Source: RGIG3040 sp964410675 (GTDB lineage Bacteria; Bacillota; Clostridia; Lachnospirales; Lachnospiraceae). Taken from it: a DNA stretch of 35,484 nt. Position numbers and translations under genes: made by a program. Of the stretch, positions 17,793-26,000 are shown one piece after another. The stretch spans positions 1-35,484 of the forward strand of contig CAYPIB010000012.1 in assembly GCA_964410675.1 (NCBI GenBank), written 5' to 3'. Position 1 is the stretch's first letter. Every line of letters starts with the position of its first letter. The notes below the pieces were generated by a model. That model searched no databases, was not told the origin of the DNA, and was given only the letters and a program-made list of their open reading frames with translations.

Positions 17793-18485
17793 ATGAACAA
17801 AGACAATTACACATTATCCATTATTATACCATGCTATAATGAACGTGATAATGTAGAGGCAATCGTAAAGAAAATATTAGAGACACCAATTAAAAATAAA
17901 GAAATTATAGTAGTGGACGACAAATCCACAGATGGAACAAAAGAAATACTAGAAAAAAATGTTCGGCCGCTTGTGAGTAAAATTGTTTACCATGAACAAA
18001 ATGGCGGCAAGGGAGCAGCGCTAAAGACTGGGTTTGCCCATGCAACCGGAGATATTGTAATTATTCAAGATGCCGATTTAGAATATGATCCAATGGAATA
18101 TGAGCTTGTCGTTAAGCCGATTCTTTCGGGTGAGGCAGATGTAGTATATGGTTCCCGTTTTTTAAACAACAAAGCAAAAGGATATTTTGTGAATCGTTTG
18201 GCAAATAAATTTTTAACACAGCTTTCCAACATATTTACGAGATTGCATTTAACCGATATGGAAACCTGTTATAAAACCTTTAAGAGAGAAATTATTCAGG
18301 CAATTGATATAGAAGAAAAGCGATTTGGTTTTGAGCCGGAAATCACGGCAAAGCTTGCCAGAAGAAAAATACGCATTAAGGAAGTGCCAATTTCTTATTA
18401 TCCAAGGACGATGGAAGAGGGCAAGAAAATTGGTTTTAAAGATGGATTACGTGCTATTTATTGTATTTGGAAATACCGTAAATAA
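17793..18485 (+). CDS. DPM1-like GT2, polyprenyl-phosphate sugar synthase type (second)
   Basis: A 230-residue GT2 of the dolichyl-phosphate-glucose/mannose synthase branch: SIIIPCYNERDNVEAIV, VVDDKSTDGTKEIL, QNGGKGAALKTGFAHATGD, the donor/metal motif IIQDADLEYDP, VVYGSRFL, TDMETCYKTFKREII and a final PRTMEEGKKIGFKDGLRA segment. All of these are typical of enzymes that attach glucose or a related sugar to polyprenyl phosphate. No C-terminal membrane helices are present. It begins immediately after the stop of the membrane protein at 16170-17792, so the two are almost certainly co-expressed and likely form a donor synthase-transferase pair. The UXS gene follows 21 bases later. Confidence 0.87.
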   Translation: MNKDNYTLSIIIPCYNERDNVEAIVKKILETPIKNKEIIVVDDKSTDGTKEILEKNVRPLVSKIVYHEQNGGKGAALKTGFAHATGDIVIIQDADLEYDPMEYELVVKPILSGEADVVYGSRFLNNKAKGYFVNRLANKFLTQLSNIFTRLHLTDMETCYKTFKREIIQAIDIEEKRFGFEPEITAKLARRKIRIKEVPISYYPRTMEEGKKIGFKDGLRAIYCIWKYRK

Positions 18486-18506
18486 TATGACGGAGGAGAG
18501 TTTGAA

Positions 18507-19439
18507 ATGAATCGAGTGTTAGTTACGGGAGGGGCCGGCTTTTTAGGTTCTCATTTATGTGATAGATTAATTAAAGAAGGAAATGATGTCATTTGTTTAG
18601 ACAATTTATTTACCGGGAGTAAGGACAATATCAGACATTTAATGAAAAGTCCGTATTTTGAATTTATACGTCATGACATTACAGAGTCAATATATATTGA
18701 GGTGGATCAGATTTACAATCTTGCGTGTCCGGCAAGTCCGCCGCACTACCAACACAATCCGATTAAGACGGCAAAAACAAGTGTCTATGGAGCAATGAAT
18801 ACGCTGGGGCTTGCAAAGCGAGTGGGGGCTCGAATACTGCAGGCGAGTACAAGTGAGATATATGGAGATCCGGAGGTACATCCGCAGCCGGAAAGCTATC
18901 GCGGATGTGTAAATCCGATTGGTATCCGTTCCTGTTATGACGAAGGCAAGCGTATGGCTGAAACATTGTTCTTTGATTACTATAGAATGCATCATGTGGA
19001 TATTAAGGTTATGCGTATTTTTAATACATATGGGCCTAGAATGAATCCGAATGATGGAAGAGTTGTAAGCAACTTTATTGTACAGGCACTGAAGGGAGAG
19101 GATATAACGATTTATGGAGATGGGCTTCAAACAAGAAGTTTTTGTTATGTAGACGATTTAATTGAGGGAATGGTCCGGCTTATGAATTCATCTGATGGCT
19201 TTACTGGACCGGTCAACATTGGCAATCCAGATGAATTTACAATGCTTAAGCTTGCTGAGAAGATTATCGATTTAACGAATTCTTCTTCTAAAATAGTATA
19301 CCGTCCACTTCCGAGCGATGATCCGTTGCAGAGACGTCCGATGATTGATTTGGCAAGGGAGAAGCTAGATTGGAAACCGACAATCTCACTGGAGCAGGGG
19401 CTTAAGAAAACAATTGAATATTTTAAGGCGATTTTATAG
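18507..19439 (+). CDS. UDP-glucuronate decarboxylase (UDP-xylose synthase, UXS)
   Basis: This 310-residue extended SDR makes UDP-xylose from UDP-glucuronate with bound NAD+, in the cytoplasm. The sequence reads as a textbook UXS: VLVTGGAGFLGSHLCDRL, CLDNLFTGSKDNI, NLACPASPPHYQ, ASTSEIYGDPEVHPQ, the active-site RSCYDEGKRMAETL (Tyr and Lys), RIFNTYGPRM, DGRVVSNFI, GDGLQTRSFCYVDDL, and NIGNPDEFTM. The CYDEGKR and GDGxQTRSF motifs separate it from plain UDP-galactose epimerases. GGAGGAG lies before ATG 18507. In this locus it implies xylose, or a sugar derived from UDP-4-keto-xylose, in the glycan. No UDP-glucose dehydrogenase is present in the window to supply UDP-glucuronate. Confidence 0.92.
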   Translation: MNRVLVTGGAGFLGSHLCDRLIKEGNDVICLDNLFTGSKDNIRHLMKSPYFEFIRHDITESIYIEVDQIYNLACPASPPHYQHNPIKTAKTSVYGAMNTLGLAKRVGARILQASTSEIYGDPEVHPQPESYRGCVNPIGIRSCYDEGKRMAETLFFDYYRMHHVDIKVMRIFNTYGPRMNPNDGRVVSNFIVQALKGEDITIYGDGLQTRSFCYVDDLIEGMVRLMNSSDGFTGPVNIGNPDEFTMLKLAEKIIDLTNSSSKIVYRPLPSDDPLQRRPMIDLAREKLDWKPTISLEQGLKKTIEYFKAIL

Positions 19440-19456
19440 TTAATTTTTAATATCAT

Positions 19457-19485
19457 GTGACAGGATAACAAAATTATGCTATAAT
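19457..19485 (+). promoter_or_regulatory. Strong promoter for the HTH gene
   Basis: GTGACA (19457-19462), a 17-base spacer and TATAAT (19480-19485) with a TGn extended -10 (TGC). Transcription would start near 19492, leaving a 63-base leader before ATG 19555. Confidence 0.75.
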
Positions 19486-19554
19486 AACCCAAATGTAGGT
19501 GGGAAGAAAAGACAAGTGCAAGTCAAATTTCAAGGGATTATCAGGGAGGTAATT

Positions 19555-19884
19555 ATGACTAAATCACAAATTCTTAAAAAAGCAATACTATCACAGTACA
19601 AAAGTGTAAGACAGTTTTCCCTAGAGATGCAGATTCCGTACAGCACATTAGTTACTGCACTCGATCGTGGAATTGAAGGAATGGCATATGGCACCGTGGT
19701 CCGGATTTGCGATAAATTAAACTTAAATCCGGTAACATTTGCTTCTTTAGAAGATGCAACAGTATCTGAAAAATTACTTGAGAACAGAGTAATGCAGTAC
19801 TATGTAAAGCTAAACCTTGCAGGCAAAGAAAAAGTATTAGATTTAATGGATGATTTTACCCAGTTAAAGAAATATAGGAAATAA
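19555..19884 (+). CDS. Small helix-turn-helix regulator (XRE-like)
   Basis: A 109-residue cytoplasmic protein with an N-terminal XRE/Cro-like DNA-binding domain: ILKKAILSQYKSVRQFSLEM, then QIPYSTLVTALDRG as the recognition-helix region, then GTVVRICDKLNLNP. The C-terminal 45 residues (SEKLLENRVMQYYVKLNLAG, KEKVLDLMDDFTQL) look helical and may serve dimerisation. ATG 19555 is chosen because GGGAGGT lies four bases upstream; the GTG at 19516 is less likely. The gene has its own strong promoter and terminator, so it is a single-gene unit inside the glycan locus, between uxs and glf. It may regulate this locus or itself; no target is evident from the sequence. Confidence 0.8.
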   Translation: MTKSQILKKAILSQYKSVRQFSLEMQIPYSTLVTALDRGIEGMAYGTVVRICDKLNLNPVTFASLEDATVSEKLLENRVMQYYVKLNLAGKEKVLDLMDDFTQLKKYRK

Positions 19885-19893
19885 ATAATAGCT

Positions 19894-19928
19894 AAAATGC
19901 CCCTGCTGTTTGGCAGCGGGCATTTTTT
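19894..19928 (+). terminator. Intrinsic terminator after the HTH gene
   Basis: AAATGCCC plus CTGC pairs with GCAG plus GGGCATTT (one bulged C on the 3' arm), followed by a run of six T. The loop is TGTTTG. It lies between the HTH stop and glf. Confidence 0.88.
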
Positions 19929-19951
19929 GGCTGAAAATAAGGAGGTTTATG

Positions 19952-21049
19952 ATGCGTTACGATTATCTTGTTGTAGGTGCGGGTTTATTTGCGGGTGTTT
20001 TTGTGAATGAAATGAAAAAAAAGGGAAAAACCTGTTTGGTTATAGAAAAACGCAATCATATAGCTGGAAATATTTATACAAAGGAAGAAGAGGGAATCCA
20101 AGTCCATAAATATGGAGCACATATTTTTCATACTTCTAATAAATTTATATGGGAATATATGAATCAGTTTGCCGAATTTAACAATTATATTAACAGTCCT
20201 ATTGCTGTCTACCAAGATGAATTATACAATATGCCCTTTAATATGAATACATTTAGCAAAATGTGGGGAATTAAAAAGCCGTCAGAGGCAAAGCAAATCA
20301 TTGAAAGACAAAAGAAGGATATTCAACAAGTAACGCCGGCTAATTTAGAGGAGCAGGCAATTTCACTGGTAGGAACAGACATTTATGAGAAACTAATCAA
20401 AGGTTATACTGAAAAACAATGGGGAAGAGAGTGCAGAGAACTGCCGGCTTTTATTATTAAAAGACTCCCGCTTCGCTTTACTTACGATAATAATTATTTT
20501 AATGACCGCTATCAAGGAATACCGATTGGCGGATATACAAGCATCGTGGAAAAAATGTTAGAGGGGACTACAGTACTATTGTCTACAAGCTATCGGGAAT
20601 ATATAAAAAATACAAAGAATCAGTTTGATAAAATATTGTATACCGGTATGATTGATGAATATTTTGACTATCAATTTGGTGAACTCTCTTATCGTTCCTT
20701 GCGCTTTGAAGAAGAGACATTGTATGATACGGATAATTACCAAGGGAATGCTGTAGTTAATTATACGGAAAGGGCAGTACCTTATACAAGAATAATTGAG
20801 CATAAGCACTTTGAATTTGGCAGGCAGGCGGCTACAATCATTACCAGGGAATACCCAGCCAAATGGAAAAAAGGTGATGAGCCGTATTATCCAATCAATG
20901 ATGAGGAGAATCAAGCAATATATGAAAAATATAAGAAGCTGTCTGAAAAAGAAAAAAATGTTTTGTTTGGCGGACGTTTGGGACAATATCGTTATTATGA
21001 TATGAACGTTGTAATAGAGGCAGCCCTCCATATGGCCGGAAAATTTTAA
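19952..21049 (+). CDS. glf: UDP-galactopyranose mutase Glf
   Basis: Glf is a flavoenzyme that converts UDP-galactopyranose to UDP-galactofuranose for cell-surface glycans. The 365-residue protein starts MRYDYLVVGAGLFAGVF and has EKRNHIAGNIYT, the HKYGAHIFHTSN segment, YNMPFNMNTFSKMWG, GYTEKQWGRE, LPLRFTYDNNYFNDRYQGIP and, near the end, LGQYRYYDMNVVI with the conserved Arg-Tyr pair. The FAD loop reads GAGLFAG where most family members have GAGLFGA, so Gly and Ala are exchanged. AAGGAGG ends six bases before ATG 19952; an ATG at 19949 is also possible, giving one extra Met. A transcript must reach it past the terminator at 19894-19928, or an unseen promoter is used. A terminator follows it. Confidence 0.93.
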   Translation: MRYDYLVVGAGLFAGVFVNEMKKKGKTCLVIEKRNHIAGNIYTKEEEGIQVHKYGAHIFHTSNKFIWEYMNQFAEFNNYINSPIAVYQDELYNMPFNMNTFSKMWGIKKPSEAKQIIERQKKDIQQVTPANLEEQAISLVGTDIYEKLIKGYTEKQWGRECRELPAFIIKRLPLRFTYDNNYFNDRYQGIPIGGYTSIVEKMLEGTTVLLSTSYREYIKNTKNQFDKILYTGMIDEYFDYQFGELSYRSLRFEEETLYDTDNYQGNAVVNYTERAVPYTRIIEHKHFEFGRQAATIITREYPAKWKKGDEPYYPINDEENQAIYEKYKKLSEKEKNVLFGGRLGQYRYYDMNVVIEAALHMAGKF

Positions 21050-21084
21050 AATAGAACACTACTATAAATGAAATATAACAATAT

Positions 21085-21119
21085 AAAAAGTGCGGAGCAA
21101 AAAGCTCTTGCACTTTTTT
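21085..21119 (+). terminator. Intrinsic terminator after glf
   Basis: AAAAAGTGC pairs with GCACTTTTT, with an inner GGAGC/GCTCT stem containing a G-T pair and one bulged T and the loop AAAAA, then a T-run. The T-run and 3' arm also contain the -35 element of the next promoter. Confidence 0.82.
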
Positions 21120-21135
21120 GATTTCGTGCTATAAT
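21108..21135 (+). promoter_or_regulatory. Promoter of the carboxyltransferase gene
   Basis: TTGCAC (21108-21113) overlaps the 3' arm of the glf terminator; a 16-base spacer leads to TATAAT (21130-21135) with a TGC extended -10. Transcription would start near 21142, right beside the palindrome at 21144-21164. Confidence 0.7.
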
Positions 21136-21143
21136 ACAAAAAG

Positions 21144-21164
21144 ATACTTTGAATATCAAAGTAT
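21144..21164. promoter_or_regulatory. FabT-like operator palindrome at the transcription start
   Basis: The arms ATACTTTGA and TCAAAGTAT form a perfect nine-base inverted repeat around ATA. The core TTTGAnnnTCAAA matches the published ANTTTGANTATCAAANT-type site of FabT, the MarR-family fatty-acid-synthesis repressor of Firmicutes. It covers about +3 to +23 of the predicted transcript, where a bound repressor would block initiation. No fabT gene is in the window. Confidence 0.65.
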
Positions 21165-21183
21165 TAGCGAGTCAAAATACTTT

Positions 21184-21207
21184 AATTTCAAGATTTATAT
21201 TGAAATT
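21184..21207. repeat. Second inverted repeat in the carboxyltransferase leader
   Basis: AATTTCAA (21184-21191) and TTGAAATT (21200-21207) are perfect eight-base arms around GATTTATA. The arms share TTGAAA-like content with the operator upstream, but the eight-base spacing is different. It could be a second regulator site or an RNA hairpin before the ribosome binding site. Confidence 0.45.
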
Positions 21208-21226
21208 TGTCAGAAAGGGTTAAGTT

Positions 21227-22843
21227 ATGAATTGGAATGAGGCTATTAAGGATTTAGAAGTACGACGGGAAAAAGCGTTACTGGGAGGCGGCCAGGCGAG
21301 AATAGATAAGCAGCATAGCAGTGGAAAATTAACTGCGAGAGAACGAATTGAGGTTTTACTTGATAAGGACAGTTTTGTAGAAATAGATAATTTTATTGAA
21401 TCCAGAATAGATGATTTTGGTCTGGATAAAAAGAGAGTGCCGGGAGATGGCGTTGTTACAGGTTACGGCAAGATTAATAATCGGCTTGTATTTGTTGCAA
21501 GTGAAGATTTTACTGTAATCGGCGGTACTCTGGGAGAATACCATTCTTATAAAATTTGTAGAATACAAGATATGGCTATGGAAATGAAGGCTCCTTTTAT
21601 CTGTATAAATGACAGCGGCGGTGCCAGAATCGAGGAAGGAATCTCTTCCCTAAGCGGATACAGCGGTATGTTTTTGAGACATACAAAGGCATCCGGAGTT
21701 ATTCCTCAAATTGCGGTTATTTTAGGTCCCTGCTCCGGAGGAGCCTGCTATGCGCCCGCAATATGCGATTTTATTTTTATGGTAAAGGATACTTCTAAAA
21801 TGTTTATTACCGGCCCTAATGTAGTAAAAACTGTTATTAATGAGGAAGTAACGGTTGAAGAGTTAGGCGGAGCAGACGTTCATGCCAAGAAATCAGGAGT
21901 GTCTCATTTTACCTACAGTACAGAAAACGAGTGCCTAATGGGAGTTCGAAAACTCCTTACTTATCTGCCAAGCAGTAATGAGGAAAAAGCACCGATTGTA
22001 AAACTGATCAATGAAAAGCAGTCATTACTGTTTAATATTAATAAGGTATTTGGAAAGTTATCAAAAAGTGCCGAGAAGCATAGTGAAAATGCATGTAAAA
22101 AAATTACGGCAATAGTCCCGGATAACTCCCGTCATGCCTATGATGTACATGAGGTTGTAGAATGTATTGTTGATAAAAATACTTTTTTTGAAGTGCAAAA
22201 GGAATTTGCTCCCAATGTAGTAATCGGATTTGGGCGTATGGATTCAAAAGTAGCTGGCTTTGTATGTAATCAGCCGCTTGTAATGTGCGGTTCCTTAGAT
22301 TATCATGCGTCTGATAAAATGGCAAGATTTATTCGGTTTTGTGACTGTTTTAATATTCCGTTAGTTACTTTAGTAGATGTGCCGGCATTTTTACCCGGTA
22401 CAAAGCAAGAGCACAGTGGTATTATCAGACATGGTGCAAAGGTATTATACGCATATTCGGAAGCGACGGTACCTAAGATTTCTCTGATTATGAGAAAAGC
22501 TTATGGTGGTGCCTACATTGCCATGAATTCCAAGGAAATGGGAGCGGATATAGTATATGCGTGGCCGATTGCAGAGATAGCTGTTATGGGAGCCGATGGT
22601 GCTGTTAATATTGCTTTTAAACGTAAAATTAAAGAAGCCGATGATCCGATTGAAGCAAGGGCACATTATAAAAAAGAATATGAGAATAGATTTTTAAATC
22701 CATATGTAGCAGCGGCCAGAGGTTATGTAAATGAGGTTATTAAACCTGAGGAGACAAGACGTGTGCTGTTAAAAGCTTTACAGGGATTAGAAGGTAAAAA
22801 AGTAGAGACAATTCATAAAAAGCATGGAAACATACCTTTATAA
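21227..22843 (+). CDS. Biotin-dependent carboxyltransferase (MmdA/PccB-like), solitary
   Basis: A 538-residue carboxyltransferase of the PccB/MmdA family, which moves CO2 between biotin and an acyl-CoA (propionyl-, acetyl- or methylmalonyl-CoA). Visible motifs are GGGQARIDKQHSSGKLTARERI, GDGVVTGYGKI, INDSGGARIEEG, GPCSGGACYAPAICDF, TGPNVVK, LGGADVH, DVPAFLPGTKQEHSGIIRHG (usually VPGFLPG) and AYGGAYIAMNSK. Both crotonase-fold halves are present and the length is normal. AGAAAGGG precedes ATG 21227. The partners such enzymes need (biotin carrier, biotin carboxylase or the membrane decarboxylase MmdB) are absent; a terminator follows, so it is a single-gene unit. With the FabT-like operator, a link to lipid metabolism is plausible. 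Whether it decarboxylates or carboxylates cannot be told from the sequence. Confidence 0.88.
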   Translation: MNWNEAIKDLEVRREKALLGGGQARIDKQHSSGKLTARERIEVLLDKDSFVEIDNFIESRIDDFGLDKKRVPGDGVVTGYGKINNRLVFVASEDFTVIGGTLGEYHSYKICRIQDMAMEMKAPFICINDSGGARIEEGISSLSGYSGMFLRHTKASGVIPQIAVILGPCSGGACYAPAICDFIFMVKDTSKMFITGPNVVKTVINEEVTVEELGGADVHAKKSGVSHFTYSTENECLMGVRKLLTYLPSSNEEKAPIVKLINEKQSLLFNINKVFGKLSKSAEKHSENACKKITAIVPDNSRHAYDVHEVVECIVDKNTFFEVQKEFAPNVVIGFGRMDSKVAGFVCNQPLVMCGSLDYHASDKMARFIRFCDCFNIPLVTLVDVPAFLPGTKQEHSGIIRHGAKVLYAYSEATVPKISLIMRKAYGGAYIAMNSKEMGADIVYAWPIAEIAVMGADGAVNIAFKRKIKEADDPIEARAHYKKEYENRFLNPYVAAARGYVNEVIKPEETRRVLLKALQGLEGKKVETIHKKHGNIPL

Positions 22844-22850
22844 ATATTAC

Positions 22851-22889
22851 TGAGGCAGAACCGGCAATAGCTGGAGCTGTCTCATTTTT
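22851..22889 (+). terminator. Intrinsic terminator after the carboxyltransferase gene
   Basis: TGAGGCAG (22851-22858) pairs with CTGTCTCA (22877-22884) with one G-T pair; inside lies a CCGGCAATAGCTGG stem-loop; five T follow. Confidence 0.82.
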
Positions 22890-22946
22890 ATTGTTGCTCA
22901 ATAAGCAAAATTTGGACACTGTTATTAGAAAATTAGACAGCCTTAC

Positions 22947-22974
22947 TTGTAAAAATATTTAAATAGTATATAAT
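22947..22974 (+). promoter_or_regulatory. Promoter of the hybrid histidine kinase gene
   Basis: TTGTAA (22947-22952), a 16-base spacer and TATAAT (22969-22974). Transcription would start near 22981, about 51 bases before ATG 23032. Confidence 0.55.
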
Positions 22975-23031
22975 ATAGGATAATTAATAGACCACTATTT
23001 GCGTTTTATTAAAATACAGAGGTGCAACCAT

Positions 23032-26000
23032 ATGAGAAAGATAATATCAACAGTGCTTATTCTTGCAATATGTCTTGGTATTATGGGATTCCAAAATGAT
23101 GCTGCAGCTATAGATGATGACCCAATGATGTCATATATAGAGATTCCTGGGATTACAGACGAAGAGATTACAGCAATAGAACGCCTTCAAAAAAGTGATA
23201 AAATATTAAACTTTGGGAGCTTGGATACAAGCGAATGCTTTGTGGGTAATGACGGAACAATGCAGGGATTTATACCAATGCTCTGTGACACTATGTCTAC
23301 TATGTTTCATATTAAAATTGAGCCTGAAATTTATGAATGGAATGAATTAATTCTTGGACTCGATAATCAATCCATTGATTTTATTGCAGAATTAATTGTA
23401 ACTGAGGAACGAGCCGAGAAATATTATATGACATCGGCTGTTTCTGAAAGAACGATTGTTATTTATACAAAAGAAGATTCTTATGATTTGAATACGATAG
23501 CACTAACAAGAACACCTAAAATAGGCTATTTAGAAAATTCACAGTATTCTAAACAATTTAAACAATCATATAATAAGGCATATGAGGAAGTTATGGTTCC
23601 GAGCTGCGAAGCAGCGGCTCAAATGCTTTTAGATGGTGAAATAGATGCGTTTGTAAATAAAAATACTTCAGTATCTTTTTTTGATAAATATGAAGAAATA
23701 AAATCACAGGTATATTCTCCGCTAACCTACATACCAGCATCTCTTTTGACGGGCAATCCTGATTTAAAGGCGGTTATTACAGCCTTTGAAAAGTATATTC
23801 AAAATGGCGGTATTGCTTATATATCTGATTTATATACACAAGGAACTAAACTATATAAAGAGAAAACTGTTTATGCTTTATTAACGAAAGAAGAAATAGA
23901 ATATATAGACCATATGAAAAAAACCAGCCAGCACATACCGATTGTGCTGGAAACGAACCATTATCCAATTAGTTTCTATAATAAAAAGGAAAAAGAATAT
24001 CAAGGAATTGTACCTGACATTTTAAAGGAAGTGAATGCTCTTCTAGGTTTGGAATTCAAAGTAGTGAATGAACATGATGACAACTGGGAAACGATTTACG
24101 AAATGGTTCTTAATGGTAATGCGGCGATGATTTCGGAGCTTATTCATACAGAATCAAGGGAAAACGATTTTTTATGGTCACAACAGCCGTACTCACAAAC
24201 CACTTCTGTTTTTATTTCAAAAGCTGATTATCCGGACATAGGAATAGAGCAGGTACTGAGTCGTAATGTTGGGGTAGTAAGTAATACTTCCAATGAAATC
24301 TTATACAGAGAATGGTTTCCGACAAATCCGCCGACAACTTTTAATGACTTCTTTTCAGCGTATAAGGCACTGAATAGCGGCGAGATAGACTTATTTTTCA
24401 CAACAGAAGACAGACTTTTAAGCCAAGTGAATTATTATGAAGATCCAACAATGAAAATAAATATTATAATTGATAATAAAATAGATTCATTATTTGGTTT
24501 TCATAAGAGCCAGGCAACCCTTTGTTCGATTATGGATAAAGTACAGCCGGCCATCAATACTAATATAATTTCAGGCAGATGGCATTCGGTCATATATGAC
24601 TACACAAAAGAGATACAATATTGGCGCATGATGATTGCCTTTATGGCGGTGGCATTGCTTTTTATGGCGGCGGCATTTTTATTTGTATTAGTTAGACGCA
24701 AAGAGATAAAAAGAAAAGAGTTAGAAGAAACTGTCGATGATAAGACGAAGGAGCTTAAGCTCCAAATTTTAATGTTATCTACTATTTATAATGCGATACC
24801 GGATTTAGTGTTTAGCAAAGATACTAAAAGCAGATATACAAGCTGTAATCCCAGCTTTGAAAAATTTACCGGCAGGCCCGAAGCGGAAATTATCGGTAAG
24901 AATGATATAGATATTTTTAAAATTGACCAAAAAATGGCAGATTTATTTATGCAGGCGGATGATAGGGTTATGATAGGTAGAAATGTAGAAACCATTGAAG
25001 AAGTAATTACCTACCCGGATGGCACCAAAAGGTTAATGGACACGAGAAAAACACCGCTCATACAAAACAACGAAGTAATTGGAATGATGGGGATTTCCAG
25101 AGATATCACAGAAAGAAAAGCAGCAGAGGAAGCGGCTTTAGTTGCTTCTAAAGCTAAAAGTGCTTTTTTAGCTAGGATGAGCCATGAAATTAGAACTCCT
25201 CTCAATGCAATTGTCGGTATGTCCGAGATTGCAAAGAACAATATGGATGATACGGATAAAGTAATTTGGTCCATAAATCAGATTTTAACATCAACAGAGC
25301 ATCTTTTAGCAATTATTAATGATATACTGGATATGTCAAAGATAGAATCGGGGAAATTAGAAATTAACAATGAACCTTTTTGCTTGGTTGAAGCAGTTTA
25401 TGAGGTGTTCTCGATTATTGGAATAAGATGCGAAGAAAAAAATATTGCATTTGATAGTAATATAAAGGAAATACCGAATATAGGAGTCTTGGGCGATAAG
25501 CTGAGGGTGAAGCAGATTTTAATCAATCTCTTGAGCAATGCAGTAAAATTTACGTCTTCCGGTGGAAATGTCTCTTTGATGACAGAGGTTCTTGACGAGA
25601 CAGAAAATAATATAAAGATTGGATTTTCTGTTTCGGACAGTGGAATAGGAATGACAAAGGAACAAGTAGGGAATTTATTTGTGCCGTTTGAACAGGCAGA
25701 CAGCAGTATTGCGGCTCGCTTTGGCGGAACCGGACTGGGGCTTTCAATCAGCCAGAATTTGGTTCGGTCTATGGGGGGTATCATTACTGTAGAAAGTGAA
25801 TTAGATGTAGGTTCTATTTTTAATTTTAATGTCAATTTTAAGAAAACTGATTTAATCAATAAAACAATACCCCCTGTCTTGGATAAGCTTGATTTAACCG
25901 GACACAGAATGCTGATTGTTGAAGATATTGAAATTAATAGATTGATTGCTTGTGAAATTCTTTCACCGACCGGTTTGGTTTGGGATGAGGCACAAAATGG

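Noticed and set aside
18687..19130. Open minus-strand frame of 147 codons inside the UDP-xylose synthase gene
   Set aside because: Antisense to a well-conserved enzyme; the product is His/Arg/Cys-rich without domain.
20576..21031. Open minus-strand frame of 151 codons inside glf
   Set aside because: Antisense to conserved Glf sequence; hydrophobic Ile/Phe-rich output is the mirror of AT-rich codons.
25398..25859. Open minus-strand frame of 153 codons inside the kinase gene
   Set aside because: Fully antisense to conserved kinase motifs (N-box and G-box); no site or recognisable domain.
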